From JOPF133 sp035505095 (lineage in GTDB: Bacteria > Acidobacteriota > Terriglobia > Bryobacterales > Bryobacteraceae): DNA of 64,000 nt. Location of the stretch: NCBI GenBank assembly GCA_035505095.1, contig DATJRE010000235.1, positions 1-64,000 on the forward strand. The letters are read 5' to 3'. The position numbers and the translations under genes are program-made. The notes under the pieces are model-generated. The model was not told the DNA's origin, searched no databases, and was given only the letters and a program-made list of their open reading frames with translations. Below are positions 49,181 to 58,389 of the stretch, piece by piece (positions within the stretch are counted from its first letter, which is position 1; each line of letters starts with the position of its first letter).

Positions 49181-51124
49181 TCACTTCAGGTTGTCGTTGA
49201 ACCATTCGATCATCCGCAGCAGCACGTCCTTCTGGTGCGCCGGGTTGTGGAACGAATGGCCTTCGTTGGCGTAGACCACCATCTCCGTCTTCACGTCCAT
49301 GGCCTGCAGCCCGCGCCAGAATTCGAAGGACTGCGGCGCCGGGCATTCGCCATCGCGGTCGCCCACCACGATCAGCGTGGGCGTTTTGGCCTTCTTGATG
49401 AAGTCGATGGCCGACATCTTCGCGTAGACCGCCGGGTCGTCGTAGACCGACGCGCCAAAATACGGAATCATCCAGGTATCGATGGCGTTCTCGCCGTAGT
49501 AACTCTGCCAGTTGGCAATGCCCGCGCCGGCCACGGCGGCCCGGAAGCGGTTGGTCTGGGTCACCGCGAACATGGTCATGAAGCCGCCGTAACTCCAGCC
49601 GGTGAGGCCCACCCGCTGCGGGTCCACCGGCGCCGTGCGGATGGCTTCATCCACTCCCGCCAGGATGTCGCGCAGGTCGCCGCCGCCGAAATCGCGCCGG
49701 TTGGCCGCGGTGAACTTTTCCCCCTGCCCGTAGCTGCCGCGCGGGTTCGGCATCAAGACGAAATAACCCTGCTGGGTGAGCAGCACCGGGTTGTAGCCGG
49801 GCCGCGGCCAGGAGGGCTTCACCGACGATGCCGGCCCGCCATGCACCGCCACCACCATCGGATATTTACGGTTCGCGTCGAAGTGGCTGGGGTAGAGCAG
49901 CCAGCCCTGTATGGGGAAGCCCTCATTGGTCCAGTGCAGGCTCTTGGCTTCGCCCCACTGCGCCTTCCGCTGGCGGTTTCCCTGGGTGAGCGGCTTCCAG
50001 TCGCCGATGCGGCCCGCCCAGACCTCGGGGGGTTTCTGGAACGAGTGGCGGATCACGGCGCTCGCCGAACCATCGGCGGTCATAGAGATTCCCGAGTCAT
50101 CGAACGGCGGGTTGAGGCTTTCGTCGCCCTGCCACAGGCGTTCGGACTGGCCGGTCGCCGGGTCAAGCCGCGAAATGGCGCTGCCGCCGTCGAAGTGTTC
50201 GGTAAAGTAGAGTCGCGGCGACTTCCTGGGCCAGGTGATGTTGCTGGCCGACGAGGCCATGCCGGGAGTGAGATCGCGCGCATCGCCGCCCGCGGCGGAG
50301 ATCAGGAACACGTCGCCGCCCGTCGAACCTTCGTCGCTCATCAGCCCGCCGATGAACACGATCGACTTTCCGTCCAGCGACCAGCGCGGCACCGCCAGTT
50401 GCCGGTCCACTGGCGGCTTATAGATCGATTGCATTGCGCCGGTCTCGGCAGACACGGTGTAGAGCTGCGCAATCCACCAGTTGGCGTCGCCATCGCCGCG
50501 CGCCGCGGTGGCCGCAAAGCTGCGGCCATCGGGCGACCAATCGTACTCGTACACGTACATGTCCTTGGGGGAAAGCTGCCGGACCGCGCCGGTAGCCGCG
50601 TCCACCAGGGTGAGGCGCTGCTCGAAGATGCGCGACTCCAGCACGCCCGATTCCGGGGGCACCGGGTCGAGCGGCCCCGCCGAGTGCGGCAGGTTCTCCG
50701 TGAACAGGATGGCGATCCGTTTCCCATCGGGGGACCAGCGCGGCTCCGCCAGCAGCCCTTTGAGGTGCGTCAACTGTCGCGCTGGACCGCCGCCCGCGGG
50801 CGCCACGTAGAGTTGCAGTTGCCCCTTCTTCTCGTGGTCGGAGAGAAACGCGAGCCGTTGGCTATCCGGCGACCAGGCAACCGGGCCTTCCTCGCAGCCC
50901 GTTTTGCCATCGCCCGCCGAAACCCGCGTGCGCGGCGCAAGGTAAATGGCGGTTTGGCCCGGCGCTCCCAGCGCTTCCACATAGGCCACGTGCGAGCCAT
51001 CCGGCGCAATGGATGCCTGAAGGAAGCGGTGCGTAGCGGCAATTTCGGCGAGGGCCGGTTCCGGAGGAACCACCGTTTGCGCCCGGACCGCGGCGGCGGC
51101 ACAGAGAAACAAAGCGAGTCGCAT
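49181..51124 (-). CDS. Exported S9-family (prolyl oligopeptidase/acylaminoacyl) peptidase
   Basis: 647 residues. Signal peptide (ALFLCAAAAVRAQ), then a seven-blade WD40-like beta-propeller (repeats such as HVAYVEALG, PVAWSPDSQRLAFLS, WSPDGKRIAILF, YDWSPDGRSFAA), then the alpha/beta-hydrolase domain. The catalytic triad is S511 (GWSYGGFM), D591 (VVGDRDGECP) and H623 (NEGHSFHN). It should cleave short peptides in the periplasm or outside. It lies between GH76 and the truncated membrane protein on the same strand. Confidence 0.93.
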   Translation of the reverse strand: MRLALFLCAAAAVRAQTVVPPEPALAEIAATHRFLQASIAPDGSHVAYVEALGAPGQTAIYLAPRTRVSAGDGKTGCEEGPVAWSPDSQRLAFLSDHEKKGQLQLYVAPAGGGPARQLTHLKGLLAEPRWSPDGKRIAILFTENLPHSAGPLDPVPPESGVLESRIFEQRLTLVDAATGAVRQLSPKDMYVYEYDWSPDGRSFAATAARGDGDANWWIAQLYTVSAETGAMQSIYKPPVDRQLAVPRWSLDGKSIVFIGGLMSDEGSTGGDVFLISAAGGDARDLTPGMASSASNITWPRKSPRLYFTEHFDGGSAISRLDPATGQSERLWQGDESLNPPFDDSGISMTADGSASAVIRHSFQKPPEVWAGRIGDWKPLTQGNRQRKAQWGEAKSLHWTNEGFPIQGWLLYPSHFDANRKYPMVVAVHGGPASSVKPSWPRPGYNPVLLTQQGYFVLMPNPRGSYGQGEKFTAANRRDFGGGDLRDILAGVDEAIRTAPVDPQRVGLTGWSYGGFMTMFAVTQTNRFRAAVAGAGIANWQSYYGENAIDTWMIPYFGASVYDDPAVYAKMSAIDFIKKAKTPTLIVVGDRDGECPAPQSFEFWRGLQAMDVKTEMVVYANEGHSFHNPAHQKDVLLRMIEWFNDNLK

Positions 51125-51193
51125 AGGTAAGTTGTGAGCTTACCAAAAAAGCCCCGGCGGCGTTATTGGCGCGGAGCGGCGGCGGAGGTACAA

Positions 51194-52258
51194 TTAACGG
51201 CCCAGGGCGGCCGCAGCCAGAATCGCATCCAGGGCGGATACCTGGGTGGCCCCGTTTATGGCGTCCGAGGGAGCCGACCAGACCACGCCAAACTGGTGAT
51301 CGGCCGTCTGCACGCGGCAGATCCGCTCCGCGTTGGTTTCGAGGAAAGTGCGAAAACGCGGCAAAGGCGCGGCGGCGTTCAGCACGCCCAGGTTGCGCGC
51401 AAAAATTCCCTTGAACTGGACCGCGTCGGCTCCGCACTTCGGTTCGCAGGAATCGTGCAGAATCCCATCCTGGTCGGTAAGCTGCGTGATCGCCGCCAGG
51501 GCGATGGCCTGCGCCCGCTCCACCAGCGGTTTCTCCCCGGTGGCGGCGGCCAGCCCGCTCAGGCCGCCCAGAATCACCCCCTGGTTGTACGTCCAGGTAT
51601 TGCGGCCATTGTTCTGGCAGCCTGCGGTCAGCCCGTCGTTGATCAGGCCGTGCGCATTGATCATGCCGGAGGCGGCGAACCACTTCCACTCCCGCTGGGC
51701 CCATGCGAGGTACGCCGGCCGCTTCGCCGGATCGGCCGCAGTGGCCAGGCGGGCGGCCACCGAAAGGAACAGTTCGTTGGCGATGGCATTTTTGTAGCGG
51801 CGGTCCTTCCTCCACCAGATGCCGCCGCCGCAGGTATCGTCCCAGCCCTGGGTCATATCCGCGAAGATCTGCTCCGCCATGGCCAGATAGCGCGCCTCGT
51901 GCGACCATTCGTAAGCGTCGATCCAGGCCAGCGCCCACCAGCCTTCATCGTCGTAATACTGGTTCAGGAACTTGCCGGCGGCGTTGCGGGTGAAGGTATT
52001 CTCGATGGCCGCCTTCACCTCCGCGGAACCGGCCAGGCGCGAATAGCGCACCAGCAGCGTGGTGGCGTTGGCGGCGTTCCACCACCCGGTGGTTCGCCAT
52101 TGCCCGGTATCCGGCACGTACCATTTCTGGAGGCTCTCGATGCCCGCGGTGGAGCAAGAGAGCAGGTTGGAGGCGGAGGCGTCCTTGACCTTGGAATCCT
52201 GGGGATAGAGTGTGGGAATACCGCACACCAGCAGCAGGAGAATCGGGGACCGGCTCAT
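51194..52258 (-). CDS. Exported GH76-family alpha-1,6-mannanase-like hydrolase
   Basis: 354 residues. Signal peptide (ILLLLVCGIPTLYP), then an (alpha/alpha)6 barrel of GH76: WWNAANATTLLVRYSRLAG, the adjacent catalytic aspartates D103-D104 in YYDDEGWWALAWIDAYE, WDDTCGGGIWW and TWTYNQGVILGGL. The family cleaves alpha-1,6-mannan, such as fungal cell-wall mannan, with retention. It is upstream of the S9 peptidase on the same strand (69-nt gap). Confidence 0.9.
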   Translation of the reverse strand: MSRSPILLLLVCGIPTLYPQDSKVKDASASNLLSCSTAGIESLQKWYVPDTGQWRTTGWWNAANATTLLVRYSRLAGSAEVKAAIENTFTRNAAGKFLNQYYDDEGWWALAWIDAYEWSHEARYLAMAEQIFADMTQGWDDTCGGGIWWRKDRRYKNAIANELFLSVAARLATAADPAKRPAYLAWAQREWKWFAASGMINAHGLINDGLTAGCQNNGRNTWTYNQGVILGGLSGLAAATGEKPLVERAQAIALAAITQLTDQDGILHDSCEPKCGADAVQFKGIFARNLGVLNAAAPLPRFRTFLETNAERICRVQTADHQFGVVWSAPSDAINGATQVSALDAILAAAALGR

Positions 52259-52755
52259 GGAACGCTCAGTCTAACCCCAATTCTCAGCGCCGTGCAAACG
52301 GCGGCCAAGCCGGCCAAACCGAAAGATGTTCGGACGGATCAGCCGCGCCGCGGCCAGACCCGTTTCCGCAGAGTGGCGGCCAATCTTTGCAGGAACCCGT
52401 GAGGAATCTCGCGCGGATGCACGGAAGTGCCCGTTGCGCACATGCCGCGGGTGATCCCATAGACAGAGAGAAACGCCGCGCCCAAGCCTGGGCGGCGCCC
52501 GGAATCCAAGCGTGCCATACTCTGCCCTCCCCGAGTCTTCGACGTCCGCCGGCCAACTTAGTGGTACAAGTAAGTGCAAGCTTTTCGGTGGTCGGGTCCA
52601 AGGGGTCAAGTCCGCGCCCGTCGGCAAAGAATATCCACCGATCCCGAATCCACAGGCGGGTACACGCAGGCACACTCGGGCCTATCCGCCCCGTCTCCCA
52701 CCGGAGGTTTGCAGTAGACTGAGGGTGTTACAAGGCAAACGGAGGGTTATCGATT
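52259..52755. other. Intergenic region between divergent catabolic genes
   Basis: No gene is supported in 497 nt. It must hold promoters for the GH76 gene (minus) and the DUF1080 gene (plus). A TAGACT (52716-52721) and GGAGGG (52741) precede the plus-strand start. A short AAGGGGTCAAGTCCGCG word at 52598 resembles the GGGGTCAAGTC ends often seen near REP-type elements; no full element is present. Confidence 0.45.
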
Positions 52756-53451
52756 ATGGCGCGGCTGGCGGCATTCTTTGGTCTGTCCGTTGGTTTGACC
52801 GTGGCGGCCCTGGCGGCGGCGACCGGGCAGAATGCCTGCACCGGCGATCCGAATCACTGGCGGCAGATCTTCGATGGCAAAGATCTGTCCGGCTGGAAGC
52901 ACGTGGGACCCGGCGATATGACGGTGGAGGACGGCCTCATCCACACCCACGGGGGCATGGGACTGCTCTACTGGACCGGCGGTCCGATTGAGAATTGCGT
53001 CCTCCGGGTGGTCTTCCGCATGCGCGACGAGAACGACAACTCGGGCGTCTTCGTCCGCATCCCCCTGGAGCCGCGCGAAGAGTGGATGCCGGTGCACTAC
53101 GGCTACGAAGTGCAGATCGATAACCATCCCGAACGCTCCAACCCGCCGGAGGACGAATACCATTCCACCGGTATGCTGTACTCGCTCACCAAGCCTCTCG
53201 CCATGGCCGGGAAGCCGGGGCCGCAGTGGAACACCATGGAGATCACCCTGGATGGTCTCCGCACCATCGTGGTGCTCAACGGCGTCAAGGTGACCGACTA
53301 CAAGGAAGGCGATCCGACCCCGCCCCGCAAGTTCAGTTTTGAGCCGCAGCGCGGGCCGCGACCAATGCTCGGTTATATCGGTTTGCAGAACCACAGCGAC
53401 AACGACATCGTGTTCTTCCGCGAGGTGGCTATCAAGCCGTTGAAGAAATAA
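52756..53451 (+). CDS. DUF1080 (3-keto-disaccharide hydrolase-type) exported protein
   Basis: 231 residues. Signal peptide (MARLAAFFGLSVGLTVAALAA), then a DUF1080 concanavalin-like fold: WRQIFDGKDLSGWKHVG, FRMRDENDNSGVFVRI, YEVQIDNHP ... STGMLYSL, WNTMEITLDGLRTIVVLNG and YIGLQNHSDNDIVFFREVAIKPL. The family hydrolyses glycosides after oxidation at C3 or binds glycans. GGAGGG lies 9 nt before the ATG. The oxidoreductase gene follows 16 nt downstream, a pairing that fits a sugar-oxidation route. Confidence 0.92.
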   Translation: MARLAAFFGLSVGLTVAALAAATGQNACTGDPNHWRQIFDGKDLSGWKHVGPGDMTVEDGLIHTHGGMGLLYWTGGPIENCVLRVVFRMRDENDNSGVFVRIPLEPREEWMPVHYGYEVQIDNHPERSNPPEDEYHSTGMLYSLTKPLAMAGKPGPQWNTMEITLDGLRTIVVLNGVKVTDYKEGDPTPPRKFSFEPQRGPRPMLGYIGLQNHSDNDIVFFREVAIKPLKK

Positions 53452-53467
53452 GCAAAGGAGGTTCGCA

Positions 53468-54814
53468 ATGCAATTCGATTCGTCCCGCCGCCAGTTCCTG
53501 CGCGCCGGCTCAGCGGCCGCGGGCGGGTTACTGGCCGCCACCACGGTGGCTTTGGAACCGCGGCTGATGGAGGCCGCCCAATCGGACTCCGGCGGGAAAT
53601 TGCGGTTCGGCATCATCGGCGTGGGCATGGAAGGTTCGGGCCTGCTCTCCGCCGCGCTGACCCTGCCGGGCGTGGAATGCGTGGCCGCAGCCGACCTCTA
53701 CGACGGCCGCCATACCCTGGCCAAGGCCCTCACCGGCAACCCCAACCTGCCTACCACCCGCCGCTACCACGAACTGCTCGACCGCAAGGACATCGACTGC
53801 CTTCTCGCCGCGGTGCCCGATCACTGGCACAAACGCGTGGTGGTGGATGCCTGCAACGCCGGCAAGGACATCTACTGCGAAAAACCGATGTCGCACACCG
53901 CCTCCGAAGGCTTCGAGATGGCCGAGGCGGCGCAGCGAAAGAAACGCATCGTGCAGATCGGCTCGCAGCGGGTCAGCTCGGCGCTGTGCGCCAAGGCCCG
54001 CGAACTGTACCACGACGGCGCCATCGGCGAGGTGGAGATGGTGGAACTTTCGCTGGGCCGTAACAATCCCACCGGCGCCTGGGTGTATCCGCCGCCGCCC
54101 GATCTCTCTCCCCAGAACATGGACTGGGACACCTGGTTGAACGATGCCCCCAAGATCCCCTTCAGCCCCGAGCGGTTCGCGCGCTGGCGCTGCTGGCGGG
54201 AGTACGGCACGGGCGTGGGCGGCGACCTGATGGTGCACCTGCTCAGCGGCATGATGTTCACGCTGGGGTGGAACGAGATTCCGCGGTCCGCCTCGGCCCT
54301 CGGCGGCATCTTCCGCTGGAAGGACGGCCGCAACATGCCGGACCTGCACGTGGTGCTGTTCGACTATCACGGAATACCGGTTTACGTCCGGCTGGGGCTG
54401 GGCACCGAAACCCCGGAACTGGCGCGCTTTCTGGGACCCAAAGGGCTGCTCGAAGCCGGCGAATACCAACTGAGCTACAGCCCGCAGCGGGGCGTAGATA
54501 CGTCCCCCAGCTACTACGCGGCCAGCTTCCCGCCCAAGCTGCACCAGGCCTACATGGAGCAATGGCACGCCGAGCACGATCCGCCGCCCGGACACGAGCC
54601 GGTGGCCGCCAATGCGGTCTATCGCGGAGACGATTGGGACGATCTGCGCCCGCACCTCTCGACCTTCTTCCACGCCGTGAAGACGCGCCAGCCGGTCACC
54701 GAGGATGCCGTGTTCGGCAACCATGCCGCCATCGCCTGCCATATGGCCAACGAATCGTACTTCCGCAAGAAGGCTGTCCGGTGGGATGAAGCTTCGCGCA
54801 GCATCGTGAGCTGA
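53468..54814 (+). CDS. Tat-exported Gfo/Idh/MocA-family oxidoreductase
   Basis: 448 residues. Twin-arginine leader (SSRRQFLRAGSAAAGGLLAA), then NAD(P)-binding FGIIGVGMEGSG, the EKPMSHT signature (the catalytic Lys lies in this EKP motif) and the C-terminal beta-sheet domain of the family. AAAGGAGG lies 6 nt before the ATG. It should oxidise or reduce a sugar, probably at C3, together with the DUF1080 protein. Tat export with a bound cofactor fits a periplasmic location. Confidence 0.92.
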   Translation: MQFDSSRRQFLRAGSAAAGGLLAATTVALEPRLMEAAQSDSGGKLRFGIIGVGMEGSGLLSAALTLPGVECVAAADLYDGRHTLAKALTGNPNLPTTRRYHELLDRKDIDCLLAAVPDHWHKRVVVDACNAGKDIYCEKPMSHTASEGFEMAEAAQRKKRIVQIGSQRVSSALCAKARELYHDGAIGEVEMVELSLGRNNPTGAWVYPPPPDLSPQNMDWDTWLNDAPKIPFSPERFARWRCWREYGTGVGGDLMVHLLSGMMFTLGWNEIPRSASALGGIFRWKDGRNMPDLHVVLFDYHGIPVYVRLGLGTETPELARFLGPKGLLEAGEYQLSYSPQRGVDTSPSYYAASFPPKLHQAYMEQWHAEHDPPPGHEPVAANAVYRGDDWDDLRPHLSTFFHAVKTRQPVTEDAVFGNHAAIACHMANESYFRKKAVRWDEASRSIVS

Positions 54815-55050
54815 GGCCGCATCGGTTGCCACCTGCGGCGGGTGGTGATGTTCCGGACGATGGGCATCTGGAGCTGCCGGCGGCGGTACTGGACCTGACC
54901 GGCCTGGGAGCCGGTTCGCATCCAGACGTAACGAAGCTTGAGCGGGGTGTGCGAAGGCTCTCCGGAACGGGGGCGGAGGCCGCGGCGGCAATTTGCAAAA
55001 CGGCTTGTTTTTCCCCAAACCCGGAGGGGGCGGTATCGTAAGATAGTTGC

Positions 55051-55665
55051 ATGGTGCGGCTTCTCGGGCTTTTGATGGCAGCGCTTGTGCTATACCGCCA
55101 TCCGGCCGGTGCCCAGGTGATCGAGTTCGAATCCAACGGGCTGAAATACCAGACCCTGACACGGTCGGGGGTGACGGTGATGTTTGCGCCATTGCCCACT
55201 CACATCCATGGGTACGCCATAGTCCAGGTGGCCATCTCCAACGGAGCGCCCAGCCCGTACTTTATCCGCCCGGAAGATTTCACCTACATACGCGGCGATG
55301 GCACCGAACTGCACGCCACCCCGGCGCGCACGGTGATCACCATGCTGGCCCAGAAGGGCAGCGGTAGCGACGTCATCAAGCTGGTGACCACCTACGAAGC
55401 GTCCGTGTACGGCAATGCGCATTTCAAGTCCACCAACGGGTACGAGCAGCGCCGCCAGGCAGCCCTGGCCATGACGTCCACCAAGTTAAAGGCCGCCGCA
55501 GCAGCCAGTGCACTGGCCCTGGTGCAGACCAAAATGGCACCTGGCGACACCACCGACGGGGCCGTATTTTTCGAGACCGAGAACAAACCGCTCGGTCCCG
55601 GCCACATGCTGGTGCGCACCAATACCGACACCTTCGAGTTCGTCACCAACGCGCCACCCGAGTGA
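55051..55665 (+). CDS. Exported protein of unknown function
   Basis: 204 residues. Signal peptide (MVRLLGLLMAALVLYRHPAGA), a beta-rich domain (VIEFESNGLKYQTLTRSGVTVMFAPLP ... YAIVQVAISNGAPSPYFIRPEDFTYI) and a helical, Ala-rich section (AALAMTSTKLKAAAAASALALVQ), then VFFETENKPLGPGHMLVRTNTDTFEFV. TAAGAT ends 6 nt before the ATG, with no Shine-Dalgarno. Not recognised. Confidence 0.75.
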   Translation: MVRLLGLLMAALVLYRHPAGAQVIEFESNGLKYQTLTRSGVTVMFAPLPTHIHGYAIVQVAISNGAPSPYFIRPEDFTYIRGDGTELHATPARTVITMLAQKGSGSDVIKLVTTYEASVYGNAHFKSTNGYEQRRQAALAMTSTKLKAAAAASALALVQTKMAPGDTTDGAVFFETENKPLGPGHMLVRTNTDTFEFVTNAPPE

Positions 55666-55772
55666 CGGCGACGGCCTCCGTGCGCGACGCGCTGCCGGAG
55701 ACCGGGTTGCGCGGGCGCAGGCATGGCGGCTTTTCCGGCTGAGCACCACGGCCCTGGAGCCGCTGCGATACC

Positions 55773-57143
55773 ATGTTGGGCATGTTCACCCGGAGAGACT
55801 TTCTCTCGTCCGCGTCGCTCGCCGCCAGCGCTATGGCGCAGACCCACAGCCCCGCCCGCAAACCCAATTTCGTGATCTTTCTGGCCGACGACCTGGGCTG
55901 CCACGACATCGGCGCATGGGGCGCCACCGACCTGAAAACCCCCAACATCGACGCGCTGGCTGCCTCGGGCGCGCGCTTTACCAACTGGTATGCGGCCGCG
56001 CCGGTGTGCGCGCCGTCGCGGGCGTCGCTACTCACCGGGCGGTATCCCATCCGCGCCGGCGTGCCTTCGAATGGGCCGGCGCTGAAGCCCTCCGAGCAGA
56101 CCATCGCCGCACTGCTCAAGCCGGCCGGCTACGCCACCGGCATCTTCGGCAAGTGGCACCTGGGAGACACCCCCGACACCGTTCCCAATGCCCACGGGTT
56201 CGACCGTTACGTGGGTTTCCACGCCGGCTGCATCGATTATTACTCGCATCGCTTCTATTGGGGCGAGCCGCGCACGGTGAATTATCACGACCTGTGGCGC
56301 GACCGCACGGAGGCCTTCGAAGACGGCCAGTATTCCACCGAGCTGTTCGCCCACGAAGCCACCCAGTTTGTGCGCGACAATCGCGCGAACCCGTTTTTCC
56401 TCTACGTGCCCTACAACGGTGTGCACTATCCCATGCACGCGCCCAAGAAATACGTCGAGCGGTTCCCCGATCTGGCGCCGGAGCGGCGGATGTACGCGGC
56501 CATGCTATCGGCCGTGGATGACGGCGTAGGCCAGGTGATGCGCACCCTGCGCGAACTGCACCTGACCGAGAACACGCTGGTTTTTTGTACGGCGGATAAC
56601 GGCGCAACGCGCGAACCCCGCGCCGGGCTCGGGCAGAAGCCGGCCACCGCGGGCAACAACTGGCCCTTCCGCGGCAACAAATTCAGCGCCTTCGATGGCG
56701 GCATGCACGTGCCCATGATGATGAACTGGCCGGGCGCCATTCCCAAAGGGCAGGTGCTGCACCAAATCGGCAGCCACCTGGACCTGCTGCCCACCATTTG
56801 CACCGCCGCCGGCGTGCCGGTGCCCTCGGACCGCACCATGGATGGCTTCGACGCGCTGCCCATGGCGGTTTCCCGCGCGCCCTCCAAACATGACGCCATC
56901 TTCTGGTCCTCCGGCGGACAGCTTGCCGTGCGCCGCGCGAATTGGAAGCTGGTCAAGAACGGCCGCACCTTCGATGGCACACCCGCCGGCGCCAAGCCGC
57001 TCGAAGGCGACGACGCGGTGTTCCTTTCGAACGTGGACGAAGACCCCGGCGAATCCAAGAATCTGCGGCACCAGAACCCCACTGTGGCGGATGAGTTGGA
57101 AACCCTGGCCGAGCGCTGGCTGGAGAACGTGAAGCAAAACTGA
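55773..57143 (+). CDS. Cys-type sulfatase
   Basis: 456 residues. A Tat-like leader (TRRDFLSSASLAASA) precedes the alkaline-phosphatase-like fold: metal-binding DD (ADDLG, 39-40), the formylglycine site C79-A-P-S-R83 in VCAPSRASLLTGRYP, then GIFGKWHLGD and NPFFLYVPYNGVHYP. The Cys is converted to formylglycine by a maturase, encoded next door. It should remove sulfate esters from glycans. An ATG at 55782 is an alternative start giving a shorter leader. Confidence 0.93.
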   Translation: MLGMFTRRDFLSSASLAASAMAQTHSPARKPNFVIFLADDLGCHDIGAWGATDLKTPNIDALAASGARFTNWYAAAPVCAPSRASLLTGRYPIRAGVPSNGPALKPSEQTIAALLKPAGYATGIFGKWHLGDTPDTVPNAHGFDRYVGFHAGCIDYYSHRFYWGEPRTVNYHDLWRDRTEAFEDGQYSTELFAHEATQFVRDNRANPFFLYVPYNGVHYPMHAPKKYVERFPDLAPERRMYAAMLSAVDDGVGQVMRTLRELHLTENTLVFCTADNGATREPRAGLGQKPATAGNNWPFRGNKFSAFDGGMHVPMMMNWPGAIPKGQVLHQIGSHLDLLPTICTAAGVPVPSDRTMDGFDALPMAVSRAPSKHDAIFWSSGGQLAVRRANWKLVKNGRTFDGTPAGAKPLEGDDAVFLSNVDEDPGESKNLRHQNPTVADELETLAERWLENVKQN

Positions 57144-57168
57144 CCGGCTTCGGCCGCAATGCTAAACT
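57140..57168 (+). promoter_or_regulatory. Promoter-like CTGACC-N17-TAAACT
   Basis: A 4/6 match to the -35 (57140-57145, inside the sulfatase stop) and TAAACT (57163-57168) with a 17-nt spacer. The GTG start of the maturase lies 6 nt after it, so its transcript is likely leaderless. Confidence 0.45.
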
Positions 57169-57174
57169 CTAAAC

Positions 57175-58389
57175 GTGGCGTCCGGGTCCCCTTTCCCGAT
57201 CTATCGCGGCGCGGAGACCGACGCGTTGGCCTCCGGCCCCACCCCCCGGATCACTTCGCTGCTCATTAAGCCGGCCTCGGCGGTCTGCAACCTGGATTGC
57301 TCCTACTGCTTCTATCTGGACCGTGACGCCGATCCTTATAAGAGCCTCCCGGCGCGACGCATGACGCTCGAAACCCTGGAGCGGCTGGTCGATTCGTACC
57401 TCTTCTACTCTTACCCCAGCAGCATTTTCGCCTTTCAGGGAGGCGAGCCAACTCTTGCGGGGCTGCCGTTCTTCGAAAAGCTGGTGGCCTTCCAGCAGCA
57501 GCACGGGCGCAACGGGCAGACCGTCAGCAACGCGCTGCAAACCAATGGAATCCTGCTGGACCAGAACTGGTGCGAGTTGTTTCGCGCCTATCACTGGCTG
57601 CTGGGCGTCTCGCTGGATGGCCCCGAAGAAGTCAACGACCGCTACCGATTCAACAAGGAAGGCCGCGGCACCTGGAAGCGGGTGATGCAAAGCATCGAGC
57701 TGTTGCAGAAGAACAAGGTGGAATTCAATATCCTGTGCGTGCTGAGCCAGGCCAATGTGGGGTGCGCCAAGGAACTTTACCGGTTTTATCGCCGCCTGGG
57801 CATCGATAACGTGCAGTACATTCCGCTGGCGGAATTCGATAGCGACGGCAATCCCCTGCCCTTCACCATCACTCCAGAGCAGTACGGCCGGTTCCTCGTG
57901 GAGACATTCGATCTGTGGTGGCCGGAGCGCCGGCGCATGCGCATCCGCTTCTTCGATAACCTCGCCGAAGCGGTCGCCGGCCAGAAGCCGGGCACCTGCA
58001 CTATGCACGAAACCTGCGACAGCTATGTGGTGGTGGAGTATAACGGCGATGTCTACCCGTGCGATTTCTTCGTCACCGGCGCCTGGAAGCTGGGCAACAT
58101 CGAGCTGGATTCCTGGGCCGAGATCGCGCGCCGCACGCGCCGCTACAGTTTCGCTTCCAAGAAATCGCTGGCGCATCCCGAATGCCAGGTGTGCGAATAC
58201 CAGTCCATCTGCCACGGCGGCTGCCCCAAATTCCGCCACGGCCCGCACGGCAACTTTGAAGAGTTGGATTATTTCTGCCAGGCGTATAAGATGATCTTCG
58301 CGCACAGCGTCGATCCGCTGCGCAAGGAACTGCGCCGCATGTACGGCGGCAAGATTCCCGAGCCGGCGGCGCAGCTCAGCCCCTATTAG
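57175..58389 (+). CDS. Anaerobic sulfatase-maturating radical SAM enzyme (anSME)
   Basis: 404 residues. The radical SAM 4Fe-4S motif C38-N-L-D-C42-S-Y-C45 is in AVCNLDCSYCFYLDRD, followed by AFQGGEPTLAGL and LQTNGILL, typical of anSME. The C-terminal SPASM-type cysteines are CTMHETCDSY, GDVYPCDFF and CQVCEYQSICHGGCPKFR. It converts the active-site Cys (or Ser) of sulfatases to formylglycine. GTG at 57175, 31 nt after the sulfatase. It overlaps the convergent next gene by 4 nt. Confidence 0.94.
   Translation: MASGSPFPIYRGAETDALASGPTPRITSLLIKPASAVCNLDCSYCFYLDRDADPYKSLPARRMTLETLERLVDSYLFYSYPSSIFAFQGGEPTLAGLPFFEKLVAFQQQHGRNGQTVSNALQTNGILLDQNWCELFRAYHWLLGVSLDGPEEVNDRYRFNKEGRGTWKRVMQSIELLQKNKVEFNILCVLSQANVGCAKELYRFYRRLGIDNVQYIPLAEFDSDGNPLPFTITPEQYGRFLVETFDLWWPERRRMRIRFFDNLAEAVAGQKPGTCTMHETCDSYVVVEYNGDVYPCDFFVTGAWKLGNIELDSWAEIARRTRRYSFASKKSLAHPECQVCEYQSICHGGCPKFRHGPHGNFEELDYFCQAYKMIFAHSVDPLRKELRRMYGGKIPEPAAQLSPY

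Noticed and set aside
49064..51130. Long plus-strand frame of about 690 codons opposite the S9 peptidase
   Set aside because: The peptidase has signal peptide, propeller and catalytic triad; the opposite frame is His/Arg/Gly-rich with no motif.
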